Source of the DNA: Nitrospinota bacterium
Lineage (GTDB): Bacteria > Nitrospinota > Nitrospinia > Nitrospinales > JACRGP01
DNA: 38,236 bases
Assembly (NCBI GenBank): GCA_016207065.1
Contig: JACQQK010000016.1
Span: forward strand, 1-38,236
Reading direction: 5' to 3'
Notes under the pieces: generated by a model
What the model was told of the DNA's origin: nothing
Databases searched by the model: none
What the model saw: only the letters and a program-made list of their open reading frames with translations
Shown here: one piece after another, positions 7,994-15,334 of the stretch
Position numbering within the stretch: position 1 is the first letter of the stretch
Layout: each line of letters starts with the position of its first letter
Program-made: the position numbers and the translations under genes

Positions 7994-10027
7994 TCGCGGA
8001 TCGGGTTTGGCGACCGGCAAACCGCGGGTGAATTGCCAATCGATCGGTTTCCGAATATCGATGCCGCCAAACTGGGTTTGCAAGTTCAAGGCGACATGCT
8101 GAATCAGGCGTTCCAAATTCGCCTTGTCCTCGTCGCTCCAGGACAGGGGCGTTTGCAGGAGTCTGTCCTGGAACGCGCGCAGGAGCTCCGGGTTGCAGGT
8201 TTTTTCTTCTCCCGGAAAGATGTTGGGGAGGAAAACGATCTCCAGGAAAGTCTTGGCCGCCGCGTCGGGCAACGGTTCGCAGGAAATTTCCTTGAACAGC
8301 GTGTAGCGGGCCAGGGCGGCGCTCGTAAACGCGGCGTAGTCCAAGTCGTCCTTGTTTTCCGGATAGAGCCGCTTCGCGGAAACGCGTTCGAGGGCGTTCT
8401 CGTTCAAGCCCAGGCAAATCTTGAGGAACCGGGTCAGGAAATGGGCCCGTTGCAGGAAATTCTCCGCCCGGCGGATGTCCGCGAGCGATCCCGGGTCGCG
8501 CCACTCGCCTCCCGCCAACGTGAACGTTGGATCCAACGGGCTCGGCTCGGATAGCGAACGCGCGTTATTGAGGGCGGTTGGGGCATGGCCTGTTACCTCC
8601 GGGCGTTTGCCCGGCGCGGAGGCGGGGGGGTTCTCCCCCTTGTAAAGGGGGCCGGGGGGATTCCCGCCATCGCGCCGGCGAGTATCTCCTTTATCGTCCC
8701 AAGAGGCGGAAACTTGCGGAAAACGGTCCGCCAGGGCGGCCAGTTCCTCTTTTTCCCGTCCGGTCAATACCCGCTGTAAAAACGGACCGTGGTTCTTGAG
8801 GAGGGTTTCGGCCTGCCATTTCAAATGCAGAAGTTGTCCGTAGCCCGCTTGGAACAGGGACTGGATCCAGGCCCGCTCCAGAAGTTTTTCGCCCTTGTGG
8901 ATATCGCCCTCGGCCCCCGCCTCCAGCCCGATATTGACGTATCCCAGAACCTTGCGCATGACCGCCGTTTGCGTTTCCAAAGTGGAGGGGTCGCGGCGGT
9001 CCGCCACGATGACCTTGTTGGCCAGATAGACGAGTTCCCAGCGGATGGCCTCGGTCCGCGCGGCGTCGGCGATCAGGCCCAGGCATTGGCCGAAAAACGC
9101 GGAGCCGTCGGCGTCGGCCAGGGGATAGCGGGGCGCGGCGGCATATTTCCCTCCCTCGGAAAAGTCTTCCGGAGAGGGCGTCCCGGTTTTTAAAGCCTCG
9201 GGATCCAGTCGGCTGTAAATGGCGATGGCTTCCTCGAATTCGGGTATGCCCCTCTCCGCCGCGCGGAAAACCCGCCACCGGTAGGCCGACTCGACCGTGG
9301 GCGTGACGGGGTACCAGATGGCCGCTTCCATGAGGGAAAGGTAGACTTTTTCGCAATCGGTCCGCAACAGCTTGAGGGTTTTTTCGAGCGCCGGACGGGC
9401 TTCCGGGACTTTGAAGTAAATATCGTAAACGCCGTCCAGGGTGATATGGGGCAGGTCCTCCGTGCCCTCGTAACGGTCGGTCATTTCGTCCCTTTTGCAG
9501 ACCTTGATCAGCGATTGCAGGACCATGACCTTCGGCTCGAACTCTTCCGTCAGAAACCAGTTGAGCGCCTGCGGGTCGGAACACTGGTCGAGGAGGGCCA
9601 GCCAGTGTAGCGCGCGTTGCGGCAGGAACTTGTCCTCCAGCCACCATTCCACGTCGAAGATATATTGAAGCTGGTCCTCGGAAATGACGGACAAGATCGG
9701 GAGCGTCTCCTGCTCGCCCATCTCCTTGACCATATAGTAAATTTCCTCCGGAGGCAGGGCCCGGACCGTCTCGATCCCCCTGGGCGACAAGAACAGCATG
9801 TCCAGGCGTTCCCGGCCCCGCAGGCCCAGCGCATGGCGCGCCTGATCGGCGACCGGCAATTGCCCCAGGATTTCCTCGACTTGCCGCGGGTTGGAATGGA
9901 TCCACTCCGCGGGGAACGGAAGGTCGTCTATAGGTTTGCCGGAAACGGCTTTATTGGGAATTTTCATGGTCGAAACTTGAATATCTCGCTGAAAAACGAC
10001 GCTGATTGGGTTGGAAGGATTTTTCAA
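7991..10027 (-). CDS. Large DUF6178-like protein carrying repeat-derived insertions
   Basis: A 678-residue soluble protein without membrane segments. It resembles what I remember of the DUF6178 family in deltaproteobacteria (segments such as GLRGRERLDMLFLS, LPPEEIYYMVKEMGEQETLP, DVEWWLEDKFLP); the family has no established function. It has two plausible starts, ATG at 10027 and an internal ATG at 9967 (MKIPNKAVSG); the second may be the true one. Residues about 453-506 are encoded by repeat DNA: element B (8615-8668) and element A (8515-8614) lie in the coding region, yet the frame stays open and conserved-looking sequence resumes (LADIRRAENFLQRAHFL). The inserted segment is rich in G, P, S, T and A and has no hydrophobic core, so it is probably a disordered loop. 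Confidence 0.85.
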   Translation of the reverse strand: MKNPSNPISVVFQRDIQVSTMKIPNKAVSGKPIDDLPFPAEWIHSNPRQVEEILGQLPVADQARHALGLRGRERLDMLFLSPRGIETVRALPPEEIYYMVKEMGEQETLPILSVISEDQLQYIFDVEWWLEDKFLPQRALHWLALLDQCSDPQALNWFLTEEFEPKVMVLQSLIKVCKRDEMTDRYEGTEDLPHITLDGVYDIYFKVPEARPALEKTLKLLRTDCEKVYLSLMEAAIWYPVTPTVESAYRWRVFRAAERGIPEFEEAIAIYSRLDPEALKTGTPSPEDFSEGGKYAAAPRYPLADADGSAFFGQCLGLIADAARTEAIRWELVYLANKVIVADRRDPSTLETQTAVMRKVLGYVNIGLEAGAEGDIHKGEKLLERAWIQSLFQAGYGQLLHLKWQAETLLKNHGPFLQRVLTGREKEELAALADRFPQVSASWDDKGDTRRRDGGNPPGPLYKGENPPASAPGKRPEVTGHAPTALNNARSLSEPSPLDPTFTLAGGEWRDPGSLADIRRAENFLQRAHFLTRFLKICLGLNENALERVSAKRLYPENKDDLDYAAFTSAALARYTLFKEISCEPLPDAAAKTFLEIVFLPNIFPGEEKTCNPELLRAFQDRLLQTPLSWSDEDKANLERLIQHVALNLQTQFGGIDIRKPIDWQFTRGLPVAKPDPR
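8515..8614 (+). repeat. Element A copy inside the DUF6178-like coding region
   Basis: A 100-bp unit opening with the palindrome CCAACGTGAACGTTGG, then ATCCAACGGGCTCGGCTCGG and ATAGCGAACG, and closing ACCTCCGGGCGTTTGCCCGG. It aligns along its length with the 99-bp yyaL units (CCAGCGTGACGCTGG, ACCCAAACGGCTCGATTCGG, ATGGCGAACG ... CTCCGGGGCGTTCCCCGG). Relative to the gene it sits in the opposite orientation to the yyaL case. Confidence 0.85.
8615..8668. repeat. Element B copy inside the DUF6178-like coding region
   Basis: Continues directly from element A with CGCGGAGGCGG, then TTCTCCCCCTTGTAAAGGGGG and GGGGGGATTCCCGCC. It is the same composite as at 4589-4703 but lacks the extra hairpin. It encodes the G/P-rich GGNPPGPLYKGENPP segment of the host protein. 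Confidence 0.8.
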
Positions 10028-10070
10028 ATCATTCTACCATGAAATCACGGTAAAAAAATCTCCCTTGTCT

Positions 10071-10110
10071 TCCGGGCCGGGCCCGTTGGATCCAACGTTC
10101 ACGCCGGCCG
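10071..10110 (-). repeat. Element A fragment between genes
   Basis: On the minus strand this reads CGTGAACGTTGGATCCAACG followed by GGCCCGGCCCGG, matching the first half of the 8515-8614 copy, including the 14-bp perfect palindrome CGTTGGATCCAACG. Only about 40 bp is recognisable. It lies between the DUF2461 gene and the DUF6178-like gene start. Confidence 0.6.
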
Positions 10111-10117
10111 GCTTGTT

Positions 10118-10822
10118 TCAAAGGGACCGCAACCAATCGTAGAGAGGTTTGCCCGCCGCAAATTGCCGCAAACAGAAATCCACGAATCCCGGACCGTACA
10201 GGTCCTCCGGCGATGACCGGTCCGTTTCGACGTACAGCCCCTTGCGCTTGAGAAGCTCCGCCCTTTTATGATTTTCGTCATGACCGCGCGGAACATTTTG
10301 GTATTGTTCTCCCTGGAGCGCCAGGCCCGCCTTTTCAAGCCGCCCGGTTATTTTCTCAAGCTCTCCGCCCCTGGCCGCGTCGAGGACGGAACTCCGGAAA
10401 CGCTCGAGCGCGTCCTTTTCGAATTCTTTCTGGCCCGTGACCAGCCACAACCTGTCCGCCTCTATCTGGACGTAAAAAAAGGGCGCGGCGCAACCCTTGG
10501 TTTCGTCCTCGCCAAAGCGAATCCCGATATGCGTTTTGTAAGGCGACTTGTCCTTGCTGAACCGGGTATCGCGATAAATCCTGAATATTTTTCCGGCGAC
10601 GCGTTCCATGTCGGGAAAAGCCGACCGCAGGCGTTCGCAAAAGGCGGACGCGAAATCGCTCGCGGGCCGTTCCACGCAGGACCTGAAACGGTCCTTGTTT
10701 TTATCAAACCAGGGTTTGTTGTTGTTTCTGGACAACTCCGAGAGAAACTGGGACATCTCGCGCGCAAATCCCTGAAATCCTCCATGGGGCGCGCCTTTCG
10801 TCCGTTTTACGGTCTTGTTCAT
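10118..10822 (-). CDS. DUF2461 (TIGR02453) family protein
   Basis: A 234-residue protein of the DUF2461 family, widespread in bacteria and fungi but without an established biochemical role. The family signature is seen as LSELSRNNNKPWFDKNKDR near the N-terminus, then KIFRIYRDTRFSKDKSPYKTH and FFYVQIEADRLWL. The ATG at 10822 has a GGAGGG ribosome site about 9 bp upstream. No signal peptide or membrane segment is seen. It stands 61 bp downstream of the AhpD-type gene, so could be part of the same transcript. Confidence 0.9.
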   Translation of the reverse strand: MNKTVKRTKGAPHGGFQGFAREMSQFLSELSRNNNKPWFDKNKDRFRSCVERPASDFASAFCERLRSAFPDMERVAGKIFRIYRDTRFSKDKSPYKTHIGIRFGEDETKGCAAPFFYVQIEADRLWLVTGQKEFEKDALERFRSSVLDAARGGELEKITGRLEKAGLALQGEQYQNVPRGHDENHKRAELLKRKGLYVETDRSSPEDLYGPGFVDFCLRQFAAGKPLYDWLRSL

Positions 10823-10883
10823 GACGATACGCCCTCCGGGTTTAAGCGTTGAAATCGGTAGCCGCCCGCAAGGGCGGCCACCG

Positions 10884-11453
10884 TTAGATCGTTTTATACC
10901 GCTTGCTTGTTGCCCGCGCCAGCGCGACGAATTCGGGGTTGGGCCGCGCTCCGGCCAGGTGGTTGCAGTAGTTGGTCAGCGTTTTCAAGGCGACGCCCAG
11001 CGCCGCCTCGAATACCTGTGCCTTCGAATAGCCCGCGGCAAGGAATTCGCGGACCTTGTCGTCGCCAACCCAGCCTTTTTGCTCGACCAGGGCCTTGGCG
11101 AAATCCCGCAGGGCGTTGAGTTTCGCGTCGGGCAACTTCTCAAGCGCCAATGCGGCCTCAAGCGTCCGGTCGTCGATCTCCGCCAGACGGCAGAGGGCCG
11201 TATGCGCGGTTTTGCAATAGTCGCAACGGTTCAACATGCTGACGGTCAACAAGACAATCTGCCGCTCTATCTCGGTGAACGAGGTTTTGTCGAAAGTTTC
11301 CGACAGGTTCAGGACCGCCCCCAGGACCAGCGGCGATTCGGCCACATAGGAGGCCAGGTTGGGAACAAAACCGTAGCGCTCCTTGATTTTGATCAGGACC
11401 CCATTGGCGCCTTCGGGCGCGGTCGCTTCCGTGTGTTGCGTGAATAGTTCCAT
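10884..11453 (-). CDS. AhpD-like carboxymuconolactone decarboxylase-family protein
   Basis: A 189-residue protein of the CMD/AhpD fold, probably a thiol-based peroxidase or disulfide reductase. The active-site motif is NRCDYCKTAH, with C77, C80 and H84 in the family pattern ExxxxxxxCxYCxxxH. The flanking FVPNLASYVAESP and LRDFAKALVEQKGWVGD segments are typical of uncharacterised peroxidase-related proteins. The start at ATG 11453 is preferred over upstream options because GGAGG lies 6 bp before it and the upstream residues are not conserved-looking. The gene directly follows a TetR-family regulator, with a promoter and palindrome between them, so it is the likely regulated target. Such pairs often respond to electrophiles or oxidants; the inducer is unknown. 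Confidence 0.9.
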   Translation of the reverse strand: MELFTQHTEATAPEGANGVLIKIKERYGFVPNLASYVAESPLVLGAVLNLSETFDKTSFTEIERQIVLLTVSMLNRCDYCKTAHTALCRLAEIDDRTLEAALALEKLPDAKLNALRDFAKALVEQKGWVGDDKVREFLAAGYSKAQVFEAALGVALKTLTNYCNHLAGARPNPEFVALARATSKRYKTI

Positions 11454-11498
11454 ATTGGTCCTCCTTTCAAGGTTTGCGAACGAACGCTTCCGCCCATT

Positions 11499-11525
11499 AT
11501 TATAAAATGGTCGTTTTATTTGCAA
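11499..11525 (-). promoter_or_regulatory. Promoter with overlapping palindromic operator for the ahpD-like gene
   Basis: On the minus strand a -35-like TTGCAA (11520-11525) and a perfect -10 TATAAT (11499-11504) are 15 bp apart. The palindrome ATAAAATGGTCGTTTTAT (11502-11519, six-base arms) fills the spacer and overlaps the -10, a usual position for TetR-family repression. Its likely ligand is the regulator encoded just upstream. The short spacer is suboptimal. Confidence 0.5.
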
Positions 11526-11536
11526 GTAAAAAATTT

Positions 11537-12115
11537 TTACTTTTGCAGGGCGGCCTTCACCGTATCGAGGATGAGCGCGACATAGGGTTTATGGTCGTCG
11601 ACGCGTCCGTAAAGGACCAAACCCTGGATGAAACAGACGATGTAATTCGCCAGTACGGCGGGGTCCTTTTTAGGCGGGACGCTTCCCTCTCTCTGCGCCC
11701 CGCGGATGGCGTTCTCGAGGACCGCCTCCAGTTTGACGCAAAACTTCTCCGCGCGCTGGACCGCCCCGGAGCTTACCGAGCCCTTCTCGGACAGCGTGTT
11801 CATCATCAGGCAACCGGTGAAATCGGCGCTTTCGGCATGGTTTGCGGCGGTCGCGAGAAACTTCTCGATGCCCTTCATATTGGGCTCGTCCGTCAGGGGT
11901 TTAATGAAGGGCTCCAACCATTTTTTCCGGTAATCCTCAAGAGCGCTTTCGAACAGGCCGTCCTTGTTGCCGAATTCCTTGTACATGCTGGCGCTGTTCA
12001 GGCCCGTGGCCTCGACCAGTTCGCTCATCGAGGTGGCGTCGAAACCCTTCCGCCAAAACAGCGCCGCGGCCTTGCTCAGCACCTGCTCCCGTTCGTACTC
12101 CCTTGTCCTCGCCAT
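11537..12115 (-). CDS. TetR/AcrR-family transcriptional regulator
   Basis: A 192-residue repressor. The N-terminal helix-turn-helix domain is seen as LSKAAALFWRKGFDATSMSE, then LVEATGLNSASMYKEFGNKD and GLFESAL, the standard TetR pattern. The C-terminal ligand-binding domain has GCLMMNTLSEKG, as in the subfamily containing AcnR/ComR-like regulators of electrophile response. ATG 12115 is preferred to the TTG at 12133, since MARTREYE is a typical start. Its own upstream region has an AT-rich inverted repeat (CTATTA...TAATAG, about 12124-12149) overlapping a TATAAT, consistent with autoregulation. Confidence 0.92.
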   Translation of the reverse strand: MARTREYEREQVLSKAAALFWRKGFDATSMSELVEATGLNSASMYKEFGNKDGLFESALEDYRKKWLEPFIKPLTDEPNMKGIEKFLATAANHAESADFTGCLMMNTLSEKGSVSSGAVQRAEKFCVKLEAVLENAIRGAQREGSVPPKKDPAVLANYIVCFIQGLVLYGRVDDHKPYVALILDTVKAALQK

Positions 12116-12169
12116 GGGTCTATTATAAATCAAATATTTTAATAGGGCGGCAATTTCTTTTCCGCCCGT

Positions 12170-13831
12170 TCAGTCCAGGTCGTCGAACACGCCGGTCGCC
12201 AGGCTTTTGCGCGCGGTCCGGGCCTCCTGCTCGGCGCGCGCGATGCCTTGGTCGTAATCGTTTTCGTCGACAAACCGCAAAACCGCCTTCATGCCGGGAT
12301 ACCGCTTGAGGTACAACCTCGCCATGGTCTGGGCGATGCGCCGGTATTTGGGATGGCCGGCCTTCTGCGACCGCAACTCGGTCAAATGCCCCAACTCGCG
12401 GAGGTTCATGCCGAAGTTCCAGCGTATGAAGTGGTTGAACAGGGTGGCATACTGGGCCTCGCGCTCCAGGCCGTTGCGTTTCAAATCGTCATGGAGGTCC
12501 TCGGCCCGGCCGAAACATTCCTGGACGACCCGTCCCCTGCCGATTTCCTCCACCTCCTCGGGGATGGAATGACCCAGCAACGTGGCGAGGTCCTGTCTCT
12601 GCTGGGTCAACATGCGGTGCCGTTGCAGGTCGCGGTATTCGGCGAACCCCGCGACAATGTCGAAGTTGATTGGGTAACCGCATTCGAACGCCCGGCCTGG
12701 CCGGTCGCGCTTGCTTTTGCGGTCCCCCACGTAGGTCCGGAAGATCTCGTCGCGTTTCTCTTTCGGGAGCGCGCGCGCGATGCCCCGGATCTGTTGCGTG
12801 GAATGTTGCGCGTAAGGGAAGAGCATGCCGGCCAGAAGGTTAGTCTCGTAGTCCTCCTCCCGGTTTTCCAGGAGCACGACTTCCGCCGCCTTTTCCACTT
12901 TCACCCCCTTGAGGAGATCGCTGGAGAGTCGGGCCATGTTACGGTTGTTCTCGCACAGGTAGGGGTCCCTGGCCGCGCGTTTGATGAAGGTCGGGATCTG
13001 GCGGCCAAGAGTCTCCCGGATCGCCTCGCCCAGGGCGTTGGCCTCTTTTAAGTCCTGCGACAGCAGTTTGGAGATCAGGCCGGAAAAAAAACGCCCGTTC
13101 CCGACCAGGCCCATGTTGGCCTTGGTGGAGGCGGGCAGGATGCAACGGAGGACGTCGCAGGCGGCGCTCCGGACCGTGAAGTTGTAGGCCAGCCGATGGG
13201 CCTTGCGTTCGTCGTCGCCGCTCAGTTCGTCCAGGCCGGCCTTCACGACCGTCCCCCGCCGCTCCACCTCGATCTTGAACTCGTCCTGGGGGAGACGCTT
13301 GCGGAACAGGTCCTGCATCGGCTCCACCATCGCGGAGTAGGTTTCGAACAGGAAGTCCATGGTCTGGACGTATTTTTGTCCCAAGCCGGACTCCATGACG
13401 TTCGCGGGCCGGACATACCGCCACTCGCCGTCCTTCCTGGCGTCGTACAACACGTAGCGGGTGGATTCCTCGATGGGCGAGCCGCCGATCCGGCAATCCT
13501 CGACGATCTTGGTCATCAGGTTCGAGACGTCCTCGATGCACAAGGGGGCCACCGCCAGTTCGGCCACCGACTCGTCGCCGAACTTGTTCACCACGCGGTC
13601 GATCAGTTCCGTCCCCTTAACGTCGTTGGGGGAGCCGTCGGAGTTGAGGAACTCGCGGACGATGGTTTCCTTGATGCCGGTGGGGGCCCGGCTGTAGCGG
13701 GCGAGGGCGGCGCCGACGATTTCCGGGTTGAGTTCCCTTAGCGAGAACACCTTGGCCTCCACGTCGGTGACATAGGGGCGGAGGATTTCTTTTTCGCGTT
13801 CGGTCAGTTCATCGCTTCTCTTGGGCTTCAT
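12170..13831 (-). CDS. Double-length ThyX-like (FAD-dependent thymidylate synthase family) protein
   Basis: A 553-residue protein made of two ThyX-related halves. Canonical ThyX has about 220-250 residues with the RHRxxSxNExSxRY motif. Here the first half has FGDESVAELA (residues 84-93) where ThyX has GHxSxxEH, plus EESTRYVLYD (121-130). The second half has QRHRMLTQQRQDLATL with R404-H405-R406, followed by RELGHLTELRSQKAGHPKYR. Neither half carries the full motif; the RHR and the ESTRY signatures are split between the two. Canonical ThyX makes dTMP with FAD and methylene-tetrahydrofolate; whether this variant does so is not shown. Similar long forms exist in some bacteria. No signal peptide is seen. 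Confidence 0.85.
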   Translation of the reverse strand: MKPKRSDELTEREKEILRPYVTDVEAKVFSLRELNPEIVGAALARYSRAPTGIKETIVREFLNSDGSPNDVKGTELIDRVVNKFGDESVAELAVAPLCIEDVSNLMTKIVEDCRIGGSPIEESTRYVLYDARKDGEWRYVRPANVMESGLGQKYVQTMDFLFETYSAMVEPMQDLFRKRLPQDEFKIEVERRGTVVKAGLDELSGDDERKAHRLAYNFTVRSAACDVLRCILPASTKANMGLVGNGRFFSGLISKLLSQDLKEANALGEAIRETLGRQIPTFIKRAARDPYLCENNRNMARLSSDLLKGVKVEKAAEVVLLENREEDYETNLLAGMLFPYAQHSTQQIRGIARALPKEKRDEIFRTYVGDRKSKRDRPGRAFECGYPINFDIVAGFAEYRDLQRHRMLTQQRQDLATLLGHSIPEEVEEIGRGRVVQECFGRAEDLHDDLKRNGLEREAQYATLFNHFIRWNFGMNLRELGHLTELRSQKAGHPKYRRIAQTMARLYLKRYPGMKAVLRFVDENDYDQGIARAEQEARTARKSLATGVFDDLD

Positions 13832-14122
13832 TTGCGGGACCTTGGGGAAGGGGGCGCCGTGAAACGATCATGGCAAACCGGCGGGGGCTATTCAGGATTG
13901 ATATCCTGGGAAAAGGACGCCTGGCAACCGGATCATATCAAAATCGCCAATGTCAGACAAGCAGTTCGAAAATTCGGTAGTGTGTCAGTTTGATCACCTG
14001 CAACAACTCATGAAACCGCTTCTAGTCAATTGACCAGATTGTTTTTGTTGATTTCTTCTTTGTCGATGTAGTTTAATCACCCTAAGTTTGTTTTTCCTGC
14101 CTGAACATGGAGTGTGTGCTTA
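13832..14122. other. Intergenic region at the left edge of the R-M island
   Basis: This 291-bp gap separates the divergently transcribed thyX-like and methyltransferase genes. Composition changes from GC-rich to AT-rich around 13980, which I take as the left edge of the island. It holds a perfect 10-bp palindrome GTCAATTGAC (14025-14034), about 90 bp before the methyltransferase start, that could be an operator. A 44-codon GTG-started frame (13859-13993) is present but has no recognisable product. No clear direct repeat matching the right junction was found. Confidence 0.5.
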
Positions 14123-15334
14123 ATGGCTCGAAATAAATTATCAAAACCCACCGTGCCTAAGACCGCTAAAAAGTCCACAGTACAGCACAAACATAAAGAT
14201 AAGAAGCGGGAGAGAATTCCCCCTCTCGGCTTTGTCGCCTCAGCCACTAATAGGCTGTCGGGGAAGAAGGCATATCAAAACAAATCCTATCTCGATCAGA
14301 TGTCGAATTGGCCAGACAAGGCCGAGTACGCAAGTTTCGATGCGTCCACGGTTTCTTGTGTCCACGAGGAAATTGAGCCGAAAACCATTATAAAAACCAG
14401 CAAACAACAAAATGATAACAGTCCGGCGCAATTACCGTTGTTCGAAATGCCTGTGGAAAACCCGAAGTTTGGCGAAGCTGTAGATTTCCACCGACATTCC
14501 CGGAACTGGCCCGCCCGCCAAATCTCAGGCGATAAACAGAAGGCTTTCGAGTTCGCGAACACCGTGTTTCAAGGCGATTGTCTTGACATTATGGGCATTA
14601 TTCCAGACCATTCTATCAATATGGTTCTCTGTGATTTGCCCTATGGCACAACGCAGAACAAATGGGATTCCGTCATAAATCTTGATAAGTTATGGATTCA
14701 GTATAAAAGAATACTTAAACCTAATGGACTGGTTGTTCTCACGGCTCAGGGTGTCTTCACGGCCAAGCTCATCCTATCGAATGAAAGCTGGTTTAAATAT
14801 AAGATTGTTTGGGAAAAGTCGAAACCCACAAACTTCTTGAATGTAAAACACCAACCCCTCAGAAAGCATGAAGATATTTGTGTTTTCTACCGTAAACAAC
14901 CGCCTTACAATCCACAAATGCAACCCGGCGAGCCGTATGACAAGGGTGTCAGGAAAGACCAATTCTCTGGTAGCTACGGAGATTTTCAACCCTGCCGCGT
15001 CAAGAGTAATGGCGGACGATATCCTACAGATGTGCTTTATTTCAAAACCGCTGAAAGCGAGCCCGGCGGGACGGTTTGGCATCCCACACAGAAGCCTGTT
15101 GATTTAGGGCGGTATCTTATTAGAACTTTCACCAAGCCGGGCGATATTGTATTGGACAATGCTTGCGGTAGTGGAAGTTTTCTGGTTGCCGCGTATTTGG
15201 AGGGGAGACGCTTCTGCGGAATCGAGAAGAACAAGGAAGTCCATCTTTTCAAGAAAGAGAAGACAGATTACATCAAAGTCATAGTGGACCGTTTATGTGC
15301 ATATGGCGCAAAGCCCAATGTGGTACGCCGATGA
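14123..15334 (+). CDS. Site-specific DNA methyltransferase, beta-type (N4-cytosine or N6-adenine)
   Basis: A 403-residue DNA methylase of the N6_N4_Mtase family. The order is catalytic motif IV first (DLPYG, D171-G175), a recognition region, then the SAM-binding motif (DNACGSGSF, from D345) near the C-terminus: the beta arrangement. TVWHPTQKPVDLGRYLIRTF before motif I is typical. The first 130 residues are basic and low-complexity (KKSTVQHKHKDKKRER), an unusual N-terminal extension. Start ATG 14123 is preferred over GTG 14114; GGAG lies about 10 bp before it. The DNA is clearly AT-richer than the flanking housekeeping genes. The stop overlaps the next gene by ATGA, so the two form an R-M operon. 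Confidence 0.93.
   Translation: MARNKLSKPTVPKTAKKSTVQHKHKDKKRERIPPLGFVASATNRLSGKKAYQNKSYLDQMSNWPDKAEYASFDASTVSCVHEEIEPKTIIKTSKQQNDNSPAQLPLFEMPVENPKFGEAVDFHRHSRNWPARQISGDKQKAFEFANTVFQGDCLDIMGIIPDHSINMVLCDLPYGTTQNKWDSVINLDKLWIQYKRILKPNGLVVLTAQGVFTAKLILSNESWFKYKIVWEKSKPTNFLNVKHQPLRKHEDICVFYRKQPPYNPQMQPGEPYDKGVRKDQFSGSYGDFQPCRVKSNGGRYPTDVLYFKTAESEPGGTVWHPTQKPVDLGRYLIRTFTKPGDIVLDNACGSGSFLVAAYLEGRRFCGIEKNKEVHLFKKEKTDYIKVIVDRLCAYGAKPNVVRR

Noticed and set aside
13859-13993. A 44-codon GTG-started frame in the gap before the R-M genes
   Set aside because: No ribosome site and no recognisable product; it crosses the apparent composition border and is probably chance, or a relic of an earlier gene.
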